The notes beneath the pieces are model-generated. The model did not search any database. It was not told where the DNA came from and was given only the letters and a program-made list of their open reading frames with translations. A DNA stretch of 8,907 nt from an uncultured Lysobacteraceae bacterium (lineage in GTDB: Bacteria > Pseudomonadota > Gammaproteobacteria > Xanthomonadales > Rhodanobacteraceae), in NCBI GenBank assembly GCA_946480705.1, contig CAMLLF010000119.1, forward strand, positions 1 to 8,907. The letters run 5' to 3'. Made by a program: the position numbers and the translations under genes. Below, in pieces: positions 1-6,263 of the stretch; the first letter of the stretch is position 1; every line of letters starts with the position of its first letter.

Positions 1-3000
1 TCGCTGGCGCCACGGTGGAAATCGTCCACGTCCCGTCGAACACGACCAAGACGGTCACGACGGATGCCGACGGCCGTTTCGTTGCGCGCGGCCTGCGCGT
101 TGGCGGTCCGTTCGTGGTTGATGCCGAAAAGAGCGGCCTGGCCAAGGCCGAGCGTTCGGACGTCTATCTGAAGCTCGCCGAAGACACGACGATCGATCTG
201 ACCCTGGGTGCGGACGCCGCGACGCTCGAAGCCGTCGAAGTCACCGCGACGGCGATGTCGTCGACGTTCCTCGCGGACAACAAGGGCCTGTCCACGAACG
301 TCACGAACCAGCAGATCCAGGCGCTGCCGTCGATCTCGCGCTCGATCCAGGACTATGTCCGTATCGACCCGCGCATCGTGCAGACCGACAAGGATCGCGG
401 CGAAATCTCCGCCGTCGGCCAGAACTCGCGCTACAACAACATCAAGATCGACGCGGTCTCGACCAACGACGAATTCGGCCTGGAATCGACGGGCCTGCCG
501 TCGCAGACCGGCAGCCAGCCGATCTCGATCGACACGATTGAAGAATTCAACGTTTCCACCGCGAACTACGATGTGACGAATTCGCGCGCCGTCGGCGCGT
601 CGATCAACGCCGTCACGAAGAGCGGTACGAACGAATTCAAGGGCTCGGTCTACTTCACGTACCGCGATCCCGACCTGATCGGCGAGAACGAGCAGGGCGT
701 CGAATTCACCGGCTTCGGCAAGCAGACCAACAAGGGCTTCACGCTCGGCGGTCCGATCCTCAAGGACACGCTGTTCTTCTTCCTGAACTACGAAGAGTTC
801 GAACGCACGGACGTCGCGCCGGACGTCGGCGTCCGCGGCTCGGGCGCAACCAATGAAGCCGGCATCACGCAGGCGCAGATCGACGACATCCGCCGCATCG
901 CGCGCGAACGCTACGGCTTCGATGCTGGTTCGCTGAGCCCGTCGGGCGACCTGACCGACAAGAAGTACCTCGCGAAGTTCGACTGGAACATCAACGACTA
1001 TCACCGCGCGAGCTTCCGCTACAACAAAACCGAATCCTCGGTGCCGGTGCTCGAGCGTCTGACCGGCGGCCAGGTCTCGCTGTCGTCGTGGTGGTACGAC
1101 AAGACCTACGACTTCGAGAACTACGCGCTGAACCTGTACAACGACTGGAACGAGAATTTCTCGTCGGAAGCGTCGATCTCGTACAGCAAGTACACCAACG
1201 AATCGCTGCGTTCGTCCGATCTTCCGGCGATGGCTATCGCCGTCGCCGGCCTCAACGGTGCGCCGAATACCACGGTGTTCATCGGTTCCGAGCGCTCGCG
1301 TCAGGCCAATGCACTCGACGTCAAGAACGTCAATGCGTTCTGGGCCGGTGACTGGTTCGTCGGCGACCACGACATCAAGTTCGGCTTCGACTACAAGAAG
1401 AACGACACGTTCAACCTGTTCCTGCAGGACTTCTACGGCAACTACTCGTTCGCGAGCATTGCCGACTTCGAGGCCGGTCGCTATTCGCCGCTGCCCGGAG
1501 GCTTCACCGGCGGCCTGCTGCCGGGCGGCGTGGGCTATCAGCTCAACGCGCCGATCGGCGGCGACGCGAACAACGCCGCAGCCAATTGGGCGCTGGAGCA
1601 GTGGGGTTTCTTTGCGCAGGACACGTGGCAGGTCACGAGCAATCTGTCGTGGCAGTTCGGCGTGCGTCTCGATCGCTTCGTGACCGACGACTTCCCGCTC
1701 TATAACGCGAATGTCGAACCGGTGTTCAACTACCGCAATGATTCGACCGTCAACGGCCTCGAAGTCTGGCAGCCGCGCACGAGCTTCAACTACACGTTCG
1801 ACACCTCGCGCCCGACCCAGCTGCGTGGCGGTGTTGGCCTGTTCCAGGGCGGTAGCCCCGGCGTCTGGCTGTCGAATTCCTACAGCAACAACGGCCTGCT
1901 GTTCTCGACCTATCGCGCAGGTACGGGCACCGACTTCTCGGCCGACCCGTTCAACCAGCCGCGTCCTGCCGGTTCGCCGGTGCTTCAGACGATCTCGCTG
2001 ATGACGCCGAACTTCCATGCGCCGTCGGTCTGGAAGAGTTCGCTCGCGTTCGACCACGAACTGCCGTGGATGGGCCTCGTCGCTTCAGCCGAATACATCT
2101 ACCTCGACGTGCGTGATGGCGTTCAGTTCAACCATCTGAACCTCGGTCCGTCGACGGGCAAACTGCCTGACGGTCGCGACGCGTTCTGGGCCAATGCGAC
2201 GACCGGAACGGGCCGCACTCGTGCGCGCAACAACGGTCAGTTCGCCGACGTGATCCTTCTGCGCAATACGCATGAAGGCAAGGCCAGCAACCTCACGCTG
2301 TCGCTCGAGAAGCCGTTCACGGAAAGCTGGGGCGGCAGGATCGGTTATTCCTACGGCAATTCGACGGAAACCAATGTCGGTTCGTCGTCGGTCGCGTTGT
2401 CTAACTGGAACTCGCTGGCCGTCTACAACGCGAACGAAGACGTTGCCGCAACCGCCGCGTCGGAAATCCAGCAGCGCTTCACGGCCGTGCTGAGCTGGCG
2501 TCACGCGTTCTTCGGCGATTACAACACGATGGTTTCGGCGTTCTATGAAGGCCGCACCGGTCGTCCGTACAGCTACACGTTCTCGAACGACGCGAATGGC
2601 GACGGCAACGCGGGGAACGATCTGTTCTACGTGCCGCTGGATCAGAACGACGTGGTCTTTGCCGATCAGGCGCAGGCAACCGCATTCTGGAACTACGTTC
2701 AGAGCAACGAGTTCCTGAACAGTCACCGTGGTCAGGTCGTCAGCCGCAACAGCGCGCGCGGCAAGTGGATCAACCAGATCGATCTGCGCTTCTCACAGGA
2801 AGTTCCGGGCTTCTTCAAGGGCAACAAGGGTGAACTCTGGATCGACATCCTGAACTTCACCAACCTGCTCAACAAGAAGTGGGGTCATGTTGAAGAAGCG
2901 CCGTTCAACTCCAACGGCGGCCAGCGCCTCGGCGTCGCGGAGTTCGGCGGTATTGACGCGGCAACCGGCAAGTACATCTACCGCTACCCGCGTGCGGCGC

Positions 3001-3074
3001 AGAGCTTTGTGACCAAGGACAACATCGGTGAATCGCGCTGGGCGGTTCAGGTGGGTCTGCGTTACTCGTTCTAA
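1..3074 (+). CDS. TonB-dependent receptor, Oar family (5' truncated)
   Basis: Outer-membrane receptor whose beginning lies off the left edge; the frame is open from base 3 (the GTG at 15 is internal), giving about 1023 codons. In order: the end of a carboxypeptidase-regulatory-like beta-sandwich (to about residue 72, with DADGRF and GLRVGGPF); a LEAVEVTA segment at 225-248, the TonB-box-like linker typical after this domain; a plug domain (about residues 85-235, with QALPSISRSIQDYVRIDPR and a GASINAVTKSGTNEFKGS-type segment); and a long beta-barrel rich in alternating aromatics. It ends in the terminal phenylalanine (GLRYSF) expected for BAM-dependent barrel insertion. A late loop (2589-2636) has the acidic DANGDGNAGND pattern common in Oar proteins. 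Stop is TAA at 3072. The family imports or binds large substrates using TonB energy; the substrate cannot be read here. It is convergent with the next gene. Family call is confident, function is not. Confidence 0.93.
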   Translation, partial: AGATVEIVHVPSNTTKTVTTDADGRFVARGLRVGGPFVVDAEKSGLAKAERSDVYLKLAEDTTIDLTLGADAATLEAVEVTATAMSSTFLADNKGLSTNVTNQQIQALPSISRSIQDYVRIDPRIVQTDKDRGEISAVGQNSRYNNIKIDAVSTNDEFGLESTGLPSQTGSQPISIDTIEEFNVSTANYDVTNSRAVGASINAVTKSGTNEFKGSVYFTYRDPDLIGENEQGVEFTGFGKQTNKGFTLGGPILKDTLFFFLNYEEFERTDVAPDVGVRGSGATNEAGITQAQIDDIRRIARERYGFDAGSLSPSGDLTDKKYLAKFDWNINDYHRASFRYNKTESSVPVLERLTGGQVSLSSWWYDKTYDFENYALNLYNDWNENFSSEASISYSKYTNESLRSSDLPAMAIAVAGLNGAPNTTVFIGSERSRQANALDVKNVNAFWAGDWFVGDHDIKFGFDYKKNDTFNLFLQDFYGNYSFASIADFEAGRYSPLPGGFTGGLLPGGVGYQLNAPIGGDANNAAANWALEQWGFFAQDTWQVTSNLSWQFGVRLDRFVTDDFPLYNANVEPVFNYRNDSTVNGLEVWQPRTSFNYTFDTSRPTQLRGGVGLFQGGSPGVWLSNSYSNNGLLFSTYRAGTGTDFSADPFNQPRPAGSPVLQTISLMTPNFHAPSVWKSSLAFDHELPWMGLVASAEYIYLDVRDGVQFNHLNLGPSTGKLPDGRDAFWANATTGTGRTRARNNGQFADVILLRNTHEGKASNLTLSLEKPFTESWGGRIGYSYGNSTETNVGSSSVALSNWNSLAVYNANEDVAATAASEIQQRFTAVLSWRHAFFGDYNTMVSAFYEGRTGRPYSYTFSNDANGDGNAGNDLFYVPLDQNDVVFADQAQATAFWNYVQSNEFLNSHRGQVVSRNSARGKWINQIDLRFSQEVPGFFKGNKGELWIDILNFTNLLNKKWGHVEEAPFNSNGGQRLGVAEFGGIDAATGKYIYRYPRAAQSFVTKDNIGESRWAVQVGLRYSF

Positions 3075-3095
3075 GTAAGTAAGAAGTCGTGTAAG

Positions 3096-3128
3096 AAAAA
3101 AAAGCCCCGACGCTGTCGGGGCTTTTTT
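3096..3128. terminator. Bidirectional intrinsic terminator
   Basis: Perfect 8-bp stem, GCCCCGAC (3104-3111) with GTCGGGGC (3115-3122), closed by a three-base loop. A run of eight A lies before it (3096-3103) and six T after it (3123-3128), so it has a U-tract when transcribed from either strand. It sits 21 bases after the receptor stop codon and about 11 bases beyond the stop of the convergent minus-strand gene, and should end both transcripts. Confidence 0.93.
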
Positions 3129-3138
3129 GTTGGCGCGA

Positions 3139-3675
3139 TCAATTGGTCGGAATGTACGGCCACCAGCACTGCACGGACTCATAGTCCCAAGGCGCAATGA
3201 CGTTGATGTTGTCGACTCCTCCACGGCGAGTCAGATGGTAGGTTTCGTATGAGGTGCCGTTGGGGAATACGACATTGAACGTGTAGCCGGTGTCGTGCCA
3301 TTCGTTGGTTTCCATGTACTCGACGTCGCCGTTGTACCAGCGATTCAATATTGCGTAGTAGGCATAGTGATACCGAGTTTCGGGGTCGGATGTGCAGGAC
3401 GCGCTGATCGGATTCGATGGCAACGGAAGAATCCACATTCCGTCGCCAATTGGAGGCGGCGGAACTTCATCTCGATAGGTTTCCCACGGCGGCGGCTGAG
3501 TCTCGACAGTCGAGCAGGCCACGTCGTACGGATTGTCTTGGCATCGGCATTCGGGCGTGCCTGGATACCACGTGCAAAGATCTATCTGAGCCATGACAGC
3601 ACTGGCCGGGAGCATCAGCAAAGCGACGGCTGCAGTCGTCCGCTTCTTGGCTGATGTGTTTCTCGAAAACGTCAT
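3139..3675 (-). CDS. Small secreted cysteine-containing protein, unknown family
   Basis: 178 residues from the chosen ATG (3675). I chose it over an upstream in-frame start at 3723 because AAGGAA lies six bases before it and it opens directly into a Sec signal peptide: basic n-region (SRNTSAKKRT), hydrophobic core (about residues 15-24) and a VMA|Q-type signal peptidase I site after residue 29. The mature part has six cysteines (34, 43, 45, 54, 94, 170), enough for three disulfides, a proline-rich stretch (about 61-75, including PPP and PPPP), and many Trp and Tyr residues, ending near CWWPYIP. I recognise no domain. An extracytoplasmic location, in the periplasm or outside the cell, is inferred. 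Base composition is much lower in GC than neighbours (28 of 60 at 3301-3360 against 41 of 60 at 4141-4200), which suggests acquisition or weak codon selection. It is a single gene, convergent with the receptor and divergent from ppnN. Confidence 0.8.
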   Translation of the reverse strand: MTFSRNTSAKKRTTAAVALLMLPASAVMAQIDLCTWYPGTPECRCQDNPYDVACSTVETQPPPWETYRDEVPPPPIGDGMWILPLPSNPISASCTSDPETRYHYAYYAILNRWYNGDVEYMETNEWHDTGYTFNVVFPNGTSYETYHLTRRGGVDNINVIAPWDYESVQCWWPYIPTN

Positions 3676-4056
3676 CGTGCGTTCCTTAGCAAAGGGCTGG
3701 AGTGATGAGTTCTGTTTGGGCAATCAAACTATTCGGATGTGTATATTTGTCGCTTTTGGCGACAATTGGATGGTAGTCGAGCGTCTAGGCGGTGTAGTTA
3801 TCTGCGGGTTAAACATTCCTGGGCGTGCCGGATGGTGGCGCAGCGATAAAACATAGGCTGCAGTTGACGTACGGTTCAGCTTGCGGAATGCTGGCGTGAC
3901 GAGTCGGAGCCCCCAGCGGGCGCGCGGGACACGGCGTCTCGCAATCCTTGCCCAGTCTGTGTCGCCGCGACCCTCCGGTCCGCCGCGCCGGTGCCGGGCG
4001 CCAGTTTCACGCGGCAGCCGCGACGGCGCGGCGCCGCCCGTACCAGATGGACATTC
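3676..4056. other. Divergent intergenic region, no gene seen
   Basis: 381 bases separate the secreted-protein start from the ppnN start. The left half (to about 3860) is AT-rich (24 of 60 GC at 3721-3780) and holds the minus-strand promoter candidate and inverted repeat listed separately. The right half is GC-rich. A weak plus-strand promoter candidate for ppnN is TTGACG (3864-3869), 17 bases, then AATGCT (3887-3892), which matches the -10 consensus at only three positions. Open frames here on both strands lack plausible start signals and look like composition effects. Confidence 0.6.
3740..3765 (-). promoter_or_regulatory. Inverted repeat over putative promoter of secreted-protein gene
   Basis: A perfect 7-bp inverted repeat, TTGTCGC (3747-3753) and GCGACAA (3759-3765) with spacer TTTTG, lies 72 bases upstream of the ATG at 3675. 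On the minus strand a -10-like TATACA (3745-3740) abuts it. The only -35-like hexamer, TTGTCG, is the outer part of the repeat and is just 14 bases away, short of the usual 16-18. No T-run follows, so it is not a terminator. Best reading is an operator-like site covering the promoter spacer; the promoter assignment is weak. Confidence 0.4.
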
Positions 4057-5454
4057 ATGAGCCCTGACAGCAAGACCTCCAACCGCCCGACGACCGTGTC
4101 GGCGCGCATTTCACCGGCCGCCGGCCTCGACGTACTGTCCCGCAACGAGGTCACGCGCCTGCGCGATGCCTCTCACGGCGGCGTTCATGCTTTGCTGCGC
4201 CGCTGCGCGCTGGCGGTGCTGACGCAAGGCGTCGAGACCGACGACGCGCGCGCGCTGCTCGATCGCTATCCGGATTTCGACATCCAGGTGCTGCAGCAGG
4301 ATCGCGGCATCAAGATCGAGCTGACGCATGCGCCGGCCCAGGCCTTCGTCGACGGCCGCATCATCCGCGGCGTCAACGAACTGCTGTTCGCGGTAATTCG
4401 CGACATCGTATACGTTGCTACTCAGCTCGAGGCCGGCGGTTTCGAACTCGGCGATTCGAGCGGCATCACGCACGCCGTGTTCGAGATCCTGCGCAATGCG
4501 CGCGTACTGCGCCCGCACAACGACCCGAATCTCGTGGTCTGCTGGGGCGGCCATTCGATCGCGCGCCACGAATACGAATACACGAAGCAGGTCGGCTACC
4601 AGCTCGGCCTGCGCGGTCTCGACATCGTGACCGGCTGCGGTCCGGGTGCGATGAAGGGACCCATGAAGGGCGCGATCATCGGCCACGGCAAGCAGCGGCG
4701 GAAGAACAATCGCTACATCGGCATCACCGAGCCCGGCATCATCGCCGCGGAATCGCCGAATCCGTCGGTCAATCATCTGATCATCATGCCGGACATCGAG
4801 AAGCGTCTCGAAGCGTTCGTGCGTGTCGGCCACGGCATCATCGTTTTCCCGGGCGGCGTCGGTACGGCCGAGGAAATCCTCTACATGCTCGGCATCCTGC
4901 TGCATCCCGACAATGCCGGCATTCCGTTTCCGCTGGTTTTCACCGGGCCGCGCGAATCGGCCGCGTATTTCGAGCAGATCGACAAATTCCTGCGCCTCAC
5001 GCTCGGCGACGATGTCGCGAAGCGCTACCACGTCATCGTCGACGATCCGGCCGAGGTCGCGAAGCTCATGGTCAAGGGCATCGACAAGGTCCGCGACTAT
5101 CGCCTCGATACGAAGGATGCGTTCTTCTTCAACTGGGCGCTGCGCATTCAGTACGAACTGCAGGTGCCGTTCCGGCCGACGCACGAAAACATGGCGAGCC
5201 TCAAGCTCAATCGCGATCAGCCGTCGTATCGGCTCGCGGCCGATCTGCGGCGCGCGTTCTCGGGCATCGTCGCGGGCAACGTCAAGGAGGACGGTATCCG
5301 CGCGATCGAGCAGCACGGTCTGTTCGAAATCCACGGCGAGCCGGAAATCATGCGTGCGCTCGATGCGCTGCTGCAGAGCTTCGTCGCGCAGCACCGCATG
5401 AAACTGCCGGGCGGAAGCGCCTACAAGCCGTGCTACCGGGTGATCGTCGATTGA
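4057..5454 (+). CDS. ppnN: Pyrimidine/purine nucleotide 5'-monophosphate nucleosidase
   Basis: Cytoplasmic enzyme that splits nucleoside 5'-monophosphates into free base and ribose 5-phosphate, feeding salvage. The architecture matches E. coli PpnN (YgdH, 454 residues): N-terminal domain (about residues 15-130, with ISPAAGLDVLSRNEV and AFVDGRIIRG), central LOG/lysine-decarboxylase-like Rossmann domain, and the PpnN C-terminal domain (about 340-465). Visible LOG landmarks are WGGHS (163-167), GCGPGAMKG (193-201) and the PGGVGTAEE signature (265-273), whose glycines and glutamate form the nucleotide site. From the ATG at 4057 the protein has 465 residues. The start is uncertain: no good Shine-Dalgarno is seen. 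A GTG at 4096 would give 452 residues, close to E. coli, and the frame stays open further upstream. In E. coli this enzyme is controlled by (p)ppGpp; whether that holds here cannot be read. It appears monocistronic, followed by a hairpin and a tRNA gene. Confidence 0.93.
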   Translation: MSPDSKTSNRPTTVSARISPAAGLDVLSRNEVTRLRDASHGGVHALLRRCALAVLTQGVETDDARALLDRYPDFDIQVLQQDRGIKIELTHAPAQAFVDGRIIRGVNELLFAVIRDIVYVATQLEAGGFELGDSSGITHAVFEILRNARVLRPHNDPNLVVCWGGHSIARHEYEYTKQVGYQLGLRGLDIVTGCGPGAMKGPMKGAIIGHGKQRRKNNRYIGITEPGIIAAESPNPSVNHLIIMPDIEKRLEAFVRVGHGIIVFPGGVGTAEEILYMLGILLHPDNAGIPFPLVFTGPRESAAYFEQIDKFLRLTLGDDVAKRYHVIVDDPAEVAKLMVKGIDKVRDYRLDTKDAFFFNWALRIQYELQVPFRPTHENMASLKLNRDQPSYRLAADLRRAFSGIVAGNVKEDGIRAIEQHGLFEIHGEPEIMRALDALLQSFVAQHRMKLPGGSAYKPCYRVIVD

Positions 5455-5461
5455 CCCGGTA

Positions 5462-5487
5462 TTTCCGCGGTGCATAAGGCGCGGAAA
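5462..5487 (+). terminator. Hairpin after ppnN, possible terminator without U-tract
   Basis: Perfect 8-bp arms TTTCCGCG (5462-5469) and CGCGGAAA (5480-5487) with a ten-base loop, starting eight bases after the ppnN stop. There is no T-run behind it, so it is not a classical intrinsic terminator. It could stabilise the mRNA 3' end or act with Rho. It ends five bases before the -35 of the tRNA promoter. Confidence 0.35.
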
Positions 5488-5491
5488 GGGC

Positions 5492-5520
5492 TTGACGAGC
5501 CCGGGGTGTATCGGCAAAAT
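5492..5520 (+). promoter_or_regulatory. Sigma-70-type promoter of tRNA-Asn with GC-rich discriminator
   Basis: TTGACG (5492-5497, five of six to consensus), an exact 17-base spacer, and CAAAAT (5515-5520, four of six). It is followed by CCCGCGCC (5521-5528), a GC-rich discriminator of the kind found at stringently controlled stable-RNA promoters. Transcription would start near 5527, leaving a short leader of about ten bases before the mature tRNA. Confidence 0.7.
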
Positions 5521-5536
5521 CCCGCGCCTCACACAT

Positions 5537-5612
<76 letters not shown>

Positions 5613-5621
5613 GATGAAAGC

Positions 5622-5656
5622 AAAAAGGCCTGCAGAAATGCAGGCCTTTTTGTTTT
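5622..5656 (+). terminator. Intrinsic terminator of tRNA-Asn
   Basis: Perfect 8-bp stem GGCCTGCA (5627-5634) and TGCAGGCC (5639-5646) capped by a GAAA tetraloop. It is followed by five T, one G and four T, and starts ten bases after the tRNA CCA. Five A before the stem (5622-5626) mean it could also stop leftward transcripts coming from the minus-strand genes on the right. Confidence 0.93.
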
Positions 5657-5700
5657 GCATCGTCCTTGTTTCGAGTGGCCGCACGGCGTCCGCTTTGCTT

Positions 5701-5727
5701 CCTGCGTGAGGGACGCATCCCTGCGTC
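5701..5727. repeat. Small nested hairpin with duplicated arm
   Basis: CCTGCGT occurs twice (5701-5707 and 5720-5726) around a single ACGCA (5713-5717). Either copy can pair with it: TGCGT (5703-5707) with ACGCA, or GACGCA (5712-5717) with TGCGTC (5722-5727) over a TCCC loop. GGGA (5710-5713) can also pair with TCCC (5718-5721). It lies between the tRNA terminator and the larger palindrome to the right. No T-run follows on either strand. Confidence 0.5.
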
Positions 5728-5731
5728 GATA

Positions 5732-5792
5732 CACTGTCTGCGCCGTTGTCCGCATTCCGTTGCGCCGAGGTCACGCAACGGCGCTGACAGTG
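5732..5792. repeat. Long imperfect palindrome with competing inner hairpin (REP-like)
   Basis: Arms 5732-5748 and 5776-5792 pair at 16 of 17 positions: CACTGTC with GACAGTG, one T-T mismatch (5739/5785), then GCGCCGTTG with CAACGGCGC. The loop contains a second copy of CCGTTG, so an alternative 8-bp hairpin, CCGTTGCG (5757-5764) with CGCAACGG (5774-5781), competes for the same right-hand bases. It sits 30 bases past the stop of the minus-strand 60-codon gene, in a gene-free spacer. Size, GC content and position resemble a repetitive extragenic palindrome or small inverted-repeat element, but only one copy is in the window, so the class is not proven. Confidence 0.6.
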
Positions 5793-5808
5793 CATGGCTC
5801 CGCAATCG

Positions 5809-5822
5809 TCGATCCGGATCGA
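5809..5822. repeat. 14-bp perfect palindrome abutting a stop codon
   Basis: TCGATCCGGATCGA is self-complementary over its full length and ends one base before the stop codon (5825-5823) of the minus-strand small gene. It has no T-run, and as RNA would form only a five-base stem with a CCGG loop, so it is a weak terminator candidate at best. It includes GATC sites and may be incidental. Confidence 0.35.
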
Positions 5823-6005
5823 TCAGGCGGCGCTCAGCAGGCGCTCGCGTTCCTCGCGGATCAGGGTTTCGTTGATACGAATGAATTCGCGCAGCAGTTC
5901 ATCGTGCGGGTTGCTCGCCAGTTCGGCGCGTGCGCAACGCACGTACGATTCGAGCCGCTGGATGGTGCGGATGTCGGTAAGGGTCTGGCGGGCGGCGTTG
6001 TTCAC
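5823..6005 (-). CDS. Small charged helical protein, unknown function (60 aa)
   Basis: Sixty residues from a GTG at 6005. I chose this start because GAGGA lies seven bases upstream (6017-6013) and because the protein-like pattern begins there. The frame runs open to a GTG at 6242, but that stretch has no ribosome binding site and an arginine- and proline-heavy composition typical of non-coding GC-rich DNA. The product is rich in Arg, Glu and Leu, with heptad-like hydrophobic spacing in two predicted helices (about residues 4-30 and 36-58) separated by an SNPHDE turn. It ends in a basic-acidic helix (INETLIREERERLL). It has one Cys (24), no signal peptide and no membrane segment, so it is probably cytoplasmic. 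I recognise no family. It lies 258 bases downstream of fimT on the same strand, far enough to have its own promoter. Its reality rests on the ribosome site and residue pattern. Confidence 0.6.
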   Translation of the reverse strand: MNNAARQTLTDIRTIQRLESYVRCARAELASNPHDELLREFIRINETLIREERERLLSAA

Positions 6006-6263
6006 GGACGGATCCTCGGCGGTCGGGCGGGCGCACAGATAGGGTCTGCACGTTCGGCTCCGAAACTGACGGGCTCGTTGTCGCCCAAGTTCGCGGGCGT
6101 CCGTGCCCGCCGCGTCGTCCTTGTCTTCGAAGCAAGGGCAGTTTGCCGTCGCCCGTGCGGCTGCGAATCCGAAATTCTCCGAAACTTGCCTAGGAAATTT
6201 CCTAGACACCGGTATCCGTGACCGTCGGCGGGCAAGGGGCACTGCCGCGCCCGCCGCCGCTGG
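6006..6263 (-). promoter_or_regulatory. Upstream region of small gene: direct repeats and 16-bp palindrome
   Basis: The gap between the fimT stop and the small gene holds three copies of TCCGAAA (6059-6065, 6168-6174, 6178-6184). Two of these extend to the ten-base direct repeat CTCCGAAACT (6058-6067 and 6177-6186), and the latter two copies are ten bases apart, one helical turn. Next to them is a perfect 16-bp palindrome, CTAGGAAATTTCCTAG (6190-6205). I see no convincing -35/-10 pair; a TATCTG on the minus strand near 6040 is a weak candidate. The cluster looks operator-like, but its target gene is not determined. Confidence 0.4.

Noticed and set aside
3593..3856. Plus-strand 87-codon frame through the secreted-protein start and its upstream region
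   Set aside because: No ribosome site or domain. It overlaps the signal-peptide coding region antisense and the promoter area of the minus-strand gene.
3991..4056. N-terminal extension of ppnN from a GTG at 3991
   Set aside because: The added 22 residues are Arg-rich and lack family similarity or a ribosome site; homology begins well after 4057.
4111..5532. 473-codon open frame antisense to ppnN
   Set aside because: Shadow of ppnN codon bias; no recognisable domain, and the sense strand carries the full PpnN signature set.
6006..6242. Longer version of the small gene starting at GTG 6242 (139 residues)
   Set aside because: No ribosome binding site, non-coding-like composition, and the palindrome and direct repeats fall inside it; the GTG at 6005 has a clear GAGGA.
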